A stretch of DNA of 64,000 bases from Caprimulgus europaeus (lineage: Eukaryota > Chordata > Aves > Caprimulgiformes > Caprimulgidae), in the NCBI GenBank assembly GCA_907165065.1, contig OU015526.1, positions 73,040,223 to 73,104,222 of the forward strand, written 5' to 3'. Positions 1 to 12,619 of this stretch are shown here, piece after piece. The notes beneath the pieces were generated by a model that was not told where the DNA came from, searched no databases, and saw only the letters and a list, made by a program, of their open reading frames with translations. Both the position numbers and the translations under genes were made by a program. The stretch's first letter is position 1. Each line of letters opens with the position of its first letter.

Positions 1-1794
1 AGCTAGATTCAATGAAGACTTATGGTATAGTGGCATTGTTGCTAAAAAACACTTCCATATTTTGAATTGTTGATACAGCCTCTATGTGATGAGAAAAAGA
101 ATATGAATCAGCTTGGATTGAACATGAATCAGAAGAATACAAGTGAGCTTGCATTACAGCTCTAGTAATTTAAGAAGTCAAGATAATAATTATTAAGCCA
201 ATCCTGTCTTAAACTGATGCAACAAGAAGATTCAACACAAGTTCAGACTCTACCAAGGCCTTTCCACAAGTCACTATCACTATGTCACTTAAGTCACACA
301 ATTCTTGACCAAATATTAGAACATACAAAAGGTCAAGTCCTAATTATAAAAAAAAAACAAAACAAAAACAACACCCCAAAAAACTCCAAAATAGTGAAAC
401 AAAACCTACACATCTATTTAGGGTGGCAGATAAAGTTTCTTGTTTTTAAATGTGTGATGCCAAGAGGATTATCCTTTTACTTACAGAAATATAAACTATC
501 CATCTTAATTACCTTCTTAGGTTAGTTGGTTTTTCGTTTGGGTTTGTTTTTTGTTTTTTGGGTTTTTTTTTAAGAACGTAGCTACATGCCTTTTCTGTAC
601 TCTGTACTGCTATCTATAATACTGTGTGTATATAGACAGATATATAGAATATTACTTATATAGGCTCTTCTGAATGACAGTAATTTTCTTATCCAAAGAG
701 CAAAAGCAGAAAAAATGGCAAGGTGTTATTTTTATCTACATAGGTAACTCCCATCCCCAGCAATTTTAATTCCAGTTGAGTTAGGCTGGACTAGATTGGA
801 CTTCAAAAATGTAGTTACTTTCTGTGGAGTGCCGACAGCACAGCTAGTTCTTTGGGTCTTTATTATTTGCTTCATCCACTGCCTGAAAAGATAATGTAAG
901 CATAATACAAGGATATCATTGGTTATCTGCATGTTAGGGCATCATTTAATAGCAAAAAAACTTGAAAAGATGGCACTTCTTTCCACTTTCACAGGCTATA
1001 TAACTTACAGTTGGACACTTTCTATAAAGATTGAGAGGTATGAAAATATATTATTTCCACAGGAGGGTACAGCAGTGTTAGCTCTGCAATGCAAGGATTT
1101 AAGAGACAGAAAGAGCTGCATCTGCTATTACCACAATGAAAGTATTAATAAGATGCAAGCCTATAAAACATGCTACAGAAAAAAATTAATAACCAAAAAG
1201 GTACTAAAAATAATTCAGAAATTTCAGAAAAGTTTACATTGATAAAATATTCTGTATGCTTACAACTTGATCATATTGCTTCAACCCTTTAAATCTTGTA
1301 AATATAAACTAAGTCAGCTTATTCCTCAAATAACTTTTTTTTTGGTTTAAAACTATAATGAAGACCTTTGCTTTCCTAAGACTAAGTAGCTATGCATAGT
1401 TTGCTGTCATTTGCATTTTCATATACATTCCAGAATTGAAATAATAATGCTTTGTTAGATACATAATCACTGTGGTGAAGAAATGCTTCTGACTATTTTA
1501 GGGTCCAAATTTTACTTATTAAAACATAATACTGCCCATTTAATTACAGGGAAAACAATTTCCATTTAATTGTTACCTTGTGACCTCACACATCCTTAAT
1601 ACTACATAATTGTGATTAATGCATGAATTATCTATATCAGCAGTAATCACCAATTGCATTTAATTCTTTCTGCAATTTTGACCTGTTCCAAGTACCTGAT
1701 ATTGGACTATGATGCAATTTTTAATTAAAACAGAGAAAATCCCATTTCAGAAAGGCAGCCCATAGGCTAGATGCAGTAGCCTAAGATATGCTTG
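1..1794. other. Intergenic DNA, no gene seen
   Basis: AT-rich sequence with only short frames that have no recognisable protein features. It holds a C/A-rich tract (345-377) and a G/T-rich tract (525-571). Confidence 0.7.
525..571 (+). repeat. G/T-rich low-complexity tract
   Basis: The tract alternates T-runs with GGG or single G. A C/A-rich tract of complementary composition lies at 345-377, about 150 bp upstream. Confidence 0.85.
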
Positions 1795-1829
1795 GAATCA
1801 CAGAATCATAGAATGGTTTGGGTTGGAAG
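1795..1829 (-). mobile_element. Short CR1 3'-end fragment
   Basis: The segment reads as the reverse complement of a CR1 terminus: the repeated ATTCTGTG/ATTCTATG end followed by the CCTTCCAACCCAAACC-like stretch. Only about 35 bp remain. It abuts the LTR fragment that starts just downstream. Confidence 0.75.
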
Positions 1830-2038
1830 CTTGTCTGATTGGTAATAAATTTAAATGTTTTTTTCCCCCCAAGTCGAGTCTGTTTTACCTGTGCCAGCAA
1901 CTGGTGCGTGATCTCTCTCTGTCCTTATCTTGACCCACAAGCTTTTATGTTTCCCCCCCCCCTGCTCAGTTAAGGGAGGGGGGAGTGACAGAGTGGCTTT
2001 GGTGGGATCTGGCATCCACCAAGGGTCAACCCACCACA
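1830..2038 (+). mobile_element. Endogenous-retrovirus LTR fragment (3' part)
   Basis: It carries the avian LTR features GATTGGTAATAAATTT (AATAAA polyadenylation signal at about 1843-1848), AAGTCGAGTCTGTTTTACC, CAACTGGTG.GTGATCTCTC and a CAACCCACCACA end at 2038. The same blocks in the same order occur at about 35020-35199, so this is a dispersed repeat. The 5' half of the LTR is absent and the fragment begins at the CR1 tip. No retroviral gene is attached. The exact ERV family cannot be named with certainty; an ERVL-type LTR is likely. Confidence 0.75.
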
Positions 2039-3221
2039 CTCATTCACCCATCACTCTCTATTTTGAGTCTACCAGTGCTATTTTCAGCATTTGTGGTGTA
2101 CAAATATTACATGTTACACTGCCTAGTGACTACCACTGTGTGCAGGAAGGGGACTATAGTTTTGATCTAGGCAGAAATAGAATTGTTGTATAGAAGTGCT
2201 GTTAGCCAGAAGTGATTTAGCTGAAAAGAGTGTGAATACTTTAATAAATTCTTGCATTCTTTCATTATTTTCAAAATATCACCACATTCCTATTACTGAG
2301 CTTTGGAACATTCTACTTCATTATTTTTGAAAGGATTTTAAGACACAGGCTTTTTAAAAATATATTTTTAATATATTTTAAGTTTTCTGAATACTATTAA
2401 TATACAGAATATAGAAAGCTTGCTTACTCATCATAATTCCCTAGAAGAAAAAAAAAGTAAACAAAATGCTGCTGTGAGACCTTGAGAGGACTGACCTACA
2501 GTCAGCTGCAATGCTGTGAGTGATCATGCTACTTAAGCTGTTCAAATTAGGCTCTTCCTGCTGTGACAGCAGTTCCAGGCTGCATGCATGACTAAACTTT
2601 GAGGATGTTTTTTGTGTGTGTGGTTTGTATTTTTTGTTTGTTTGGGGGTTTTTTGGGGGTTTTTTTTGTTTGTTTTTGGGTTGTTTTTTTTTATGTGGAC
2701 AATTTGAACACAACCAGGACTTAAAAATGCATCATTTTTTCACTATCTGACACACAATCGGTTGTGCTTGGGACAAGAGTGCAGCTATGTCTATAATTTT
2801 CTATTAACTTGACTAACACTGTTTTTACAATAACTATGCAATATGAAGGAAACTTTCTGGACCTTAAATTAAGGTGAATAACTCAGCAGTTGACCAGCTC
2901 ATGCTGAAGGAACAATAAAATATCTTTTAATAGTCCCCCGTGGGATCAGACAGCACTTCCTCACTCTTGATATTTAATGTATTCTACTTAATCCCACTTT
3001 CTCTCTCCCCCACCCCCCCAACCACTCAGTAGTAAAATACAATACAATAGATAGGGTCCAAACTTACTCCAGTGGAAGACAACTGTGAAATGACGATATT
3101 TATACAGGTTGGTTTTGTTAAGACCATAATGTAACATACTGTAGATGCATCCCCAGAACTGGAATGAAACTCAGAAAGAACAAAATTCTGACCAGACTAG
3201 GACACAACAGGAACCAAAGTC
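2039..3221. other. Intergenic DNA, no gene seen
   Basis: Apart from the G/T tract at 2608-2692 this is ordinary AT-rich DNA between the LTR fragment and the CR1 copy. The ATG at 3145 that opens the CR1-containing frame lies in this flank. Confidence 0.7.
2608..2692 (+). repeat. G/T-rich low-complexity tract
   Basis: A GTGTGTGTGG run leads into T-runs separated by two GGGGG tracts and one GGG. Three long G-tracts are visible, one short of a simple four-tract G-quadruplex. Confidence 0.85.
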
Positions 3222-5730
3222 CTTGGATGAGGAAGTTGATGAGGCCTTCTACAGACAGCTGAGAGCAGCCTCACAATCACAGGCCCTGGTTGTTGTGGGG
3301 GATTTTAACTACCCTGATATTTGCTGGAGGGACCACTCAGCCAGACACCCACAGTCCAGGAGGTTCCTCCAGTGCATCGATGACAACTTCCTGATGCAAA
3401 TGGTGGATGAACCAATCAGGAGGGGAGTGATGCTGGATCTCATCCTCACTAACAAGGAGGGTCTGGTTGAAGTGGTAAAGGTTGAGGACTGCCTGGGCTG
3501 CAGCGACCATGAGATGGTGAAGTTCAGGATCTCATGTGGCATAAGCAGAATTACAAGTAAAATTGCAACCCTTGACTTCAGGAGGGCCAACTTTGGCCTT
3601 TTCAAGCAATTGTTAGGGGAAATCCCATGGGAAAGGGTACTTGAAGGTAAAGGGGCCCAAGATAGCTGGTTAGCATTCAGGGACTGCTTCTTCCAAGCTC
3701 AAGATCAGAGCATCCTGATATGTAGGAAATCAGGGAAGGGAGCCAGGAGACCTGCTTGGTTAAACAGGGAACTGCTGGGCAAACTCAAGTGGAAGAGGAG
3801 AGTTTACAGATCATGGAAGGAGGGGCTGGCCACTTGGGAGGAATATAAGGATGTTGTCAGAGGATGTAGGGAGGCAACTAGGAAAGCCAAGGCCTCCTTA
3901 GAATTAGACCTTGCCAGAGGGGTCAAGGACAACAGGAAGAGCTTCTTCAAATACATGGCAGATAAAACTAACACTAGAGGCAATGTAGGTCCACTGATGA
4001 ATGAGGTGGGTGCCCTGGTGACAGAGGATACAGAGAAGGCAGAGTTACTGAATGCCTTCTTTGCCTCTGTCTACTCTGCCGGAAGCTGTCTTGAGGAGCT
4101 CTGTACCCTGGAGACCCCAGAGGGAGTCAGGACAATGGAGGAGTTTACCTTGGTTGATGAGGACTGGGTCAGGGACCAATTAAGCAATCTGGACATCCAT
4201 AAATCTATGGGTCCAGATGGGATGCACATGTGGGTGTTGAGGGAGCTGGCTGAAGTCATTGCTAGACCGCTCTCCATCATCTTTGCTAAGTCGTGGGGAA
4301 CGGGTGAGGTGCCTGAGGACTGGAGGAAGGCAAATGTCACTCCAGTCTTCAAAAAGGGCAAGAAGGAGGACCCAGGTAACTACAGACCAGTCAGCCTCAC
4401 CTCCATCACTGGAAAGGTGATGGAACAACTTATCCTTGGTGCCATCTCTAGGCATATCAAGGATAAGAGGGTCATTAGGGGCAGTCAACATGGCTTCACC
4501 AAGGGAAAGTCGTGCTTGACCAAGCTTCTAGACTTTTATGAAAACACAACTAGGTGGCTGGATGATTGTAGAGCAGTGGATGTGGTCTATCTTGATTTCA
4601 GCAAAGCATTTGACACGGTCTCCCACAGCATCCTCGCTGCCAAATTGAGGAAGTGTGGATTCGATGATCAGGTAGTGAGATGGATTATTAACTGGCTGGT
4701 GGGAAGAAGCCAGAGAGTAGTGGTCAATGGGGCGGAGTCTAGTTGGAGACCTGTGTCTAGTGGAGTCCCTCAGGGGTTGGTACTGGGTCCCTTACTATTC
4801 AATATATTCATCAACGACCTGGATGAGGGAACAGAGTGCACTGTCAGCAAGTTTGCTGATGATACAAAGCTGGGAGGAGTGGCTGACACTCCAGAAGGCT
4901 GTGCTGCCATCCAGAGAGACCTGGACAGGCTGGAGAGCTGGGCAGGGAAAAACTTAATGAAATATAATAAGGGCAAGTGTAGGGTGTTGCACCTGGGCAG
5001 GAACAACCCCAGGTTCCAGTATAGGTTGGGGAATGATCTCCTAGAGAGCAGTGTAGGGGAAAGGGATCTGGGAGTCCTGGTGGACAGCAGGATGACCATG
5101 AGCCAGCACTGTGCCCTTGTGGCCAGGAAGGCCAATGGCATCCTGGGGTGCATTAGAAGGGCTGTGGTCAGTAAGTCGAGAGAGGTTCTCCTTCCCCTCT
5201 ACTCTGCCCTGGTGAGGCCACATCTGGAATATTGTGTCCAGTTCTGGGCCCCACAGTTCAAGAAGGACAGGAAACTGCTTGAGAGAGTCCAGCGCAGAGC
5301 CACCAAGATGATTAAGGTAGTGGAGCATCTCCCTTATGAGGAAAGGCTGAGGGAGCTGGGCCTCTTTAGCTTGGAGAAGAGGAGGCTGAGGGGGGACCTT
5401 ATTAATGTTTATAAATATTTGAAGGGTGAGTGTGAGGAGGATGGGACCAGGCTCTTCACAGTGATGACCAATGATAGGACAAGGGGCAATGGGTGTAAGC
5501 TGGAACACAGGAGGTTCCACTTAAATTTGAGAAAGAACTTCTTTATGGTGAGGGTAACAGAGCACTGGAACAGGCTGCCCAGGGAGGTTGTGGAATCTCC
5601 TTCTCTGGAGACATTCAAGACCCGCCTGGACGCCTTCCTGTGTGAACTCATCTAAGTGTTCCTGCTCCAGCAGGGGGATTGGACTGGATGATCTTTTGAT
5701 GTCCCTTCCAATCCCTAAGATTCTGTGAAA
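3222..5730 (+). mobile_element. CR1 non-LTR retrotransposon, 5'-truncated, with long open ORF2
   Basis: An open frame runs to a stop at 5653-5655. It encodes the C-terminal part of an AP-like endonuclease ([10 protein letters not shown] and SDHEMV retained), then a complete reverse transcriptase: the [18 protein letters not shown] block, motif [12 protein letters not shown] (near 4594), motif B PQGLVLGP (near 4768), motif C FADDTKL (near 4853), and the CR1 C-terminal region with [10 protein letters not shown]. The 3' UTR ends in the CR1-type ATTCTGTGA near 5728. A full CR1 is about 4.5 kb, so ORF1 and the N-terminal endonuclease are missing. The open frame can be extended back to an ATG at 3145, but the first 25 or so codons have no CR1 similarity and look like host flank. 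An undisturbed frame of this length suggests recent insertion. Motif B has Leu where CR1 elements usually have Ser, so the enzyme may be dead. Confidence 0.95.
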
Positions 5731-8700
5731 GTCTAATTCACCCAAATATTTGGATATCCAACTCTCTGAAGCCAGTGGATAGCACGGCTATGATTTAATT
5801 AGACATCCCAAAGCTATTTTGGGAGTTCCTCTACAACTTCCTGATTTTACTGTAGACAATTACACACCTCTTCTAGGCTTTGTGCCATCTGCCAGCCCTA
5901 CGTAAATGACTAATATCCTAGGCAATTTCAAATTGTTAAATGTATCTGCTTTTAAGTAGTCACATCGTTGACCTCTCTCAATATTCTTAATTTCTTTTTG
6001 AATCTGGCTCTTACTGTCTGCCTCTTTACTCTGCCCTCCCCCCTATAATAATCATTTTTAGTTTGTGTAGCAGCACAATCAAGTTGTGAGATTGGCCTGT
6101 GCTCCTTTTACCTCTGCAATAACTTTTCCTTCAGGCAATCCTCCCAAGATTTCTTACAAATCCCATTCAACTACCCATTCTTTTTTGGAAGTCAAAATTC
6201 CAAAGGGCAACCTTAACCACCCCAGACCTACTAACTAAACATAACATAACTAAAGCATGATTTATAAATTTGTTAAACAACCTTACATCAAATCTTTTCA
6301 TCCCAAAACAAGAAGTTTTGGCATCCAAACCCAAAATCAACATTTGATTTGGCACAAGCATGACATGACTAGTACAGTATTACCTGAGTTTATTTGATAC
6401 TGAAGTCTTTAAACACAGGCAGAAAAGCTGCAGTTGCCCTAACAGTCATGCTCCTGCTGATACAGTTGACTAGATTTATGATTTTCACCAGGCTCCTTGA
6501 CCAAACAACATCTAACATCTGCCTAAACCTTTAGCAGCAGTAGTAATTTTTGTAACTGAAGTGGAGTTAACTGGCACCATGATCTGAATTCTGGTTGCAG
6601 ACTGTCAGATTCACTGAAACTGAATGTGCTAAGCAGCTGTGGCCGTAGAAAAAAAGAAATCTAAACTTTTACACATTCATTTTTCAGATGAGAAACACTC
6701 ATATTTTGGATGAATAAATAGAAAAGATAAATAAATTGTTCAATAAAAAAAATTATAAGTCTAGTATCAGATCAGAGATGCAGAGCTACTATATACAAAA
6801 TCATGGATTTTTGATTTTAACTGATAGGTTAATTGCTGCTAATGATTATCAAGTGTACAATAAATTACTCATTAAAATGTGGTCTTATATCTCAGTTACA
6901 ATACATCTCATTAATTCCTATGCACTGACATAAGTGGAAATGAAGACAATCCAAACTTACCCAGTACAGAAGAAAAAGTATCCAACAGAAAACTAGGGAG
7001 GTTGAAACAGTTCTAGTTTTGCCATGATTAATGATCTTTAGAATTATCTTCATTTTTTCTTCCCCCACTCACTCTCCCCACCTTCCCCATCCCACTGCCC
7101 CTCAAAAAAAAAAATTAATTTACAAATGAAAGCTATGTAGTCCATTGTAAGAAAGAAAAATGCTTTGGCATAGCTCACCTGTCTGAACTACTACATCACT
7201 AAAACCCCTATCTTAGTACCCTCCAATTCCTCCCCCCAACCCCCCAATAATATCAATTCACTCTCATTAATCTAAATAACTGTCATCTTATGTGCAAGAA
7301 AGCTGCAAACAAAGCTACCCTAGCCATTCAAAGATGCCACCTTTGATTTGCCAAGACAGAGCTCAGCAGCAGTGTTTCACACTACTTCCTCACATGTAGG
7401 AAGCCACCTCTTGAGTCTTATCACTGTTGCTCCAGTGGCTTTGCAGTGTTGAGAGTCTGGAAATATTGCAGAAGTTCACATAGGCAGGCCCTAGGTACAC
7501 AGCTTGCCTTGGGCTAGTAGCACGTCCTAAGTCAGTTCTGGCAGCTCAGATGAACGCATTAACTCATGAAGCTGCAGTTCATATGTCCTTGAGTCCTGTC
7601 ATGATGTTTTCTGCTCAGTACAGACAGAAAATAGATTACAAATCCCTTTTGTTTACACATAAGAAATGAAGTTGTTTTTTCAGCCCCCCTCATTGTACCT
7701 CTGGAATCAGCATTGCCTTGGTATGTCTGTGATAAACAGTAAAGGCAAGAATGGCAAACAACATTCAAACAGTGACAGATGAGGCCTAGCTTCATTCTGC
7801 AATATTCTGGCATTTATCAGAGTTCTGAAAGCAGCTTGTGGTCCCAGGAAGGGTCTCCACCTTTTTAGAAACAGGCTCTGAGTGTATCAACAGGCAGTAA
7901 AAACAAAAAACAAAACCCAAAACAAACCAGGTGGCTTTTCCACAGAAAAACGAAAGCTAGTAGTTCAGTTTCATTCCTGCTTAATTTCTTATGTAATTCT
8001 TCCTGTTTTTAATGTTTTGCCCAAACACAATACATGGAAAAGGTATTTTCCAACAGTTTGGGACTCACAGGAACCCATTAGCAGCTTCCTGGATGCTGTG
8101 GCCTTCCACAGAGTGTAAATCCCTTGACGAACTTTCTAACTTTCTATTCTAACAGGAATAAGAGACTAAGAAATTGCTTATACAACATAAACAGTACTTT
8201 CTTTTTGCATGGGAACAACACACAAAGCAAAAGGTATGTTATTCAGAAAATCAAACATTTAGTTAAGGCTTATTCAACTAGCGTGACTGTCCTGCCAAGA
8301 TCAATACAATTTATTTATTTTTTTTAATCTGTTTAGGACCACATCAAAGAATAATAAAAAAAATCCTCAGCAATTACAGATGTAACAGCAAAATAGTGCA
8401 AGTCAAGAGGTTTTCAAATAAACTATACTGAAATTAAGGGTAATCTGTATTTCATTAATTTACTTAGCAAGTTAAAGGGGATTAAAGTATCTGATTCCAC
8501 CATCTGTATACAGTACCTCCTCATATTTGTGATAGTTCAGTCCCTATAGCACATCATTTCTGTTTTAACCAACCACCAGCAGCCAACAGAATTCACACTG
8601 CCACACTGCACAAGGTCAAGCCTTACCGAGAAAGACCATCCTACATGAATAATCCCATGAAGACAAACTTTTGGCTTTGTTTATATGGATGTAAATCTAT

Positions 8701-8935
8701 CAGACTGGATTCTCAGCTTCTGGGAAATCTTTGTGTCTGCAGATTTGCACAAGCTCTTCAGGGCTTGTTCCTGCTATGACACACCTGGTTAGCAAGTGTT
8801 AGACAAAGGACCACATAGGAGCGAGACAACTTCTGGCCAAACCCAGAACCCTTAATCCCATGAGAAAGCTTTCATGTATATATATGATTCTATAAGGAAG
8901 TTAACATGATGCACAACAGGATTTGCAAGGTAAAT
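5731..8935. other. Intergenic DNA, no gene seen
   Basis: AT-rich sequence with frames under 85 codons, none recognisable. A C/A-rich tract lies at about 7898-7928. Confidence 0.7.
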
Positions 8936-9303
8936 TTGCCTAGAGAAAAGGAAGCTGAGGGGAGACCTTCTTGCTTTCTACAACTTACAAGAAAGGAAGG
9001 TGTAGAGGGGTGGGGATTGGTCTTCAACCAAGTAACAAGTGATAGGAGAAGAGGAAATGGCCTCAAGTTGCACCAAGGGAAGTTTAGATATTAGGAAGAA
9101 TTTCTTTCTTGAAAGGGTTCTCAGGCATTGGAATGGGTTGCCCAGGACAGCGGTGGAGTCCCCATCTCTGGAGATATTTAAAAGCCTTATAAACACAGTG
9201 CTTAGGGACATGGTTTAATCAGGGACTTGCCAGTGTTAGGTTAATGATTGGACTCAGTGATCTTAAAGGTCTTTTCCAACCTAGGCAATTCTGTCATTCT
9301 GTA
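8936..9303 (+). mobile_element. CR1 3'-end fragment
   Basis: Recognisable CR1 ORF2 C-terminal remnants (GAGAAAAGGAAGCTGAGG; the segment for HWNRLP-type residues as TGGAATGGGTTGCCCAGG) are followed by a 3' UTR ending in two tandem ATTCTGTC/ATTCTGTA units at about 9287-9303. Frame breaks and stops show that it is inactive. It belongs to a different subfamily from the copy at 3.2-5.7 kb. Confidence 0.9.
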
Positions 9304-11715
9304 ACTAGGTCAGGCTATCAATTACTTTGTAGAAAGGAATGCCAAAGAAGCAGGAGCACAGCAAAACTTTTGAGTCACTAACTTTAAGGAAATATCAAAA
9401 TTTTTAACAATATGAGTGGAAGTGACATAAATGTTTTATTTATATCTACTCTTTAATCTTTAACGCCAATTTCCAAATAGTAGTATCTCAAAAACTCCCA
9501 GAACTAGACCTGAAAAGGGAAAGCCATGCAACACAGCTGAAATATAGTTTGTCAAGAATGAAATGTGAGAGATAAGAGAACATCAGCTAGGGACTTACTC
9601 AACTGTATAGTGGCAACACCCATGAAAGTACAGTTTATGAATAGTCAAATTCAGTCTACACCTTTGAAACTATAGTCTTATTTGCTTACTTCCAACAGCT
9701 GAAAATCCTGGGTAGGGCAGGGTAACTGCATGGTAACTGAACTATTCAGAAGTTTGTATTAAAAAACCAACATTCTCCTAACAGTGCTGTAATATTTATA
9801 TATAGGCCATTAGAAGCCTTACTGAGTTAAACAGAGATTACTTTTCTTTACCATATCTTTCCTCTTCTGCTTACCTTCCTAGCTTTAGTGTTAAGGATTC
9901 ACCTTACAGCTTAAACCACAGATACCAAACTCAACTTCAGACTTCTCAGCATCAGACATTAAGGAACATAACAGCCAGAAGATGCTGATGTCCTCTCTCT
10001 GCTTGGTCCTCTAGCTAGTGTGGTAGCAGAGGAAATAACAGCCTCTGACACTGGATATGCAGAGGCTTTGGGAGGAGGCAGGATTATTCCAGTGGCAATT
10101 CTGAACAAGCAGATTGTGCTAAGCCTTGCAAAGACAGGGTCCAATGCACTGGATATTGCACAGCAGTAGCAAAGTAATTATTTTTTGTGAAAAGAAGGAG
10201 CTTTACCAATATTCAAGGTCAATATCAGATGTCATAAGAAAATTACAAACTGTCTGAGCTAATTAAAAAAGATAGAATATCTCTTGCTGTTCTAAGCCAC
10301 ATTTTAGTGATTTGCAAATAAGATTGTTTTAACTTTTTGGAGAACACCTCACCAAATTTAGGTCATTCCCAGACTGGTACTTTTACCTCAAAATTACTAT
10401 CCCAAGCCTGTTATTCTTTTAAGAGGTACACAGGCAAGTTATCAAATTTTGCCCTAAACATACAATACCTTAATTACAAAGGGACCTGGTCAGAAAGACT
10501 TGACATGAAAATCTGATTTGCTGTGGAGAAATAGATGTCTTTGTTTTAAACTTGTCCATTGGGAAAATTCTTTACAATTTTAACAGTCACCCTGTTTCAC
10601 AAATAATCTTTACTGCATATATATTCCTTTAACACATACAGAATATTTGAAACTACACTGCTGGAATCTGTTTTCTAAAAACTTCGTGACAGTCAAAACA
10701 GTCCTGTTAAAGTGAATGACGGGAGGGACATTCAATAGGTGGCTGGAGATGGAATACACTGTTCTCTGGTGCTGTATTGCTATGGACTTCTGGAAAGTTC
10801 CTCAGCAGAGTGTGAGGAACTAACTTTACTGAGTGCCCTTGAAAAGGTAAAGAGGAGTGGGGCAGTGGGAGGCCCTTGAGTTCTTTTTGTCACTTTGGGG
10901 CAGAGGATCACTTATACTTGCTCACCTATGAATCTCCAAGTCCAGATATTCTAAGAGACAGACTTTCCTTTGCCTCTATATACACAGATATATGACACAA
11001 TATTAATGTGTCAACATTCTTAGCTGCTTCTCCCTACTACAGAGTTAACTGAAAAATAGTAAATGCAAGGCTAGAGACACAGAGCTGTAAAAATGCACAG
11101 CATAGGCCTAAAGAAATAAAAATTTTATACACTATTTAACACCTCTCCCTCTAATCCATTGTTGCTAAAAATCAACTTTTCATTTGTGTCTAGACCAAGC
11201 ATACTTGTGTTCTTGTGTGGGCTGAACACCACTAGAGTCAAACCTGGCAGGCAGTTGCTAAATATCCTGCAAGAAGGGAATTTTTTTATAATAATAATTA
11301 GAAAAAATAAAGGACCAAGAGCATCAAGATCCAAGTTTTGCTGACATAAAATCTCTTCATAAACAAATTTCCCCATAGTGTAGCTAACAAGCCATCGCTA
11401 CCAAAAGCAGTCACTGGTTTAAGGTGCTCCACTACCATAATTTACTTTAGCTTACACTGGAGTCTCCCTGGTGAGCTCTGAGAAGCAAGAAGAATTTGTA
11501 AGAATTTAATTTATAATAATTTAGAGTATTTAATCTCACTGCTCTGATTGCTCATCCTCTCAGTTTATAAGTGTACCTTTCAAACTGAACAAATTTTGTT
11601 TGTATTCACAGTAATTTGGAAGTATTATCCAGGGCTGCTAGTTTACAGCTGTTCCATGGAACAATTTTATTAGACCAGCTGAATGAGATTTCATTAATAC
11701 TTTTCTAAGGTTTTT
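9304..11715. other. Intergenic DNA, no gene seen
   Basis: AT-rich sequence without recognisable genes or repeats, ending at the homopurine array. Confidence 0.7.
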
Positions 11716-12619
11716 AAAAAAAAAGGAAAAAAAAAAGGAAAAAAAAAGGAAAAAAAAAGAAAAAAAAAAAGGAAAAAAAAAGAAAAAAAAAAGGAAAAAA
11801 AAAAGGAAAAAAAAAAGGAAAAAAAAAAGGAAAAAAAAAAGGAAAAAAAAAAGGAAAAAAAAAAGGAAAAAAAAAAGGAAAAAAAAAAGGAAAAAAAAAA
11901 GGAAAAAAAAAAGGAAAAAAAAAAGGAAAAAAAAAAAGGAAAAAAAAAAGGAAAAAAAAAAGGAAAAAAAAAAGGAAAAAAAAAAGGAAAAAAAAAAGGA
12001 AAAAAAAAAGGAAAAAAAAAAGGAAAAAAAAAAGGAAAAAAAAAAGGAAAAAAAAAAGGAAAAAAAAAAAGGAAAAAAAAAAATAAAAAAAAAAAAAAAA
12101 AAAAGGAAAAAAAAAAGAAAAAAAAAAGGAAAAAAAAAAAGAAAAAAAAAAAGGAGAAAAAAAGGAGGAAAAAGGAGGGAAAAAAAAAGGAAAAAAAGAA
12201 GGAAAAAAAAAAGGAAAAAAAAAAGGAAAAAAAAAAGGAAAAAAAAAAGGAAAAAAAAAGGAAAAAAAAAGGAAAAAAAAAGGAAAAAAAAAGGAAAAAA
12301 AAAGGAAAAAAAAAGGAAAAAAAAAGGAAAAAAAAAGGAAAAAAAAAGGAAAAAAAAAGGAAAAAAAAGGAAAAAAAAGGAAAAAAAAAGGAAAAAAAAA
12401 GGAAAAAAAAAGGAAAAAAAAAGGAAAAAAAAAGGAAAAAAAAGGAAAAAAAAAGGAAAAAAAAAGGAAAAAAAAAGGAAAAAAAAAGGAAAAAAAAAGG
12501 AAAAAAAAAGGAAAAAAAAAGGAAAAAAAAAGGAAAAAAAAAAGAAAAAAAAAGGAAAAAAAAAGGAAAAAAAAAGGAAAAAAAAAGGAAAAAAAAAGGA
12601 AAAAAAAAGGAAAAAAAAA
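11716..12619. repeat. 904-bp homopurine tandem array (GG plus A-tract, periods 12 and 11 bp)
   Basis: The + strand contains only A and G, apart from one T at 12084. From about 11788 to 12060, and again at about 12206-12249, units are GG plus ten A (12 bp). From about 12250 to 12619 they are mostly GG plus nine A (11 bp), with a few of 10 bp. An irregular centre (about 12060-12205) separates the first domain from the rest. On the minus strand the array gives open frames of only Phe, Ser, Pro and Leu (up to 380 codons). These are artefacts of the lack of stop codons, not genes. Confidence 0.97.

Noticed and set aside
4071..5520. Minus-strand and alternate-frame ORFs inside the CR1 element (96-159 codons)
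   Set aside because: They are shadows of the CR1 reverse-transcriptase frame.
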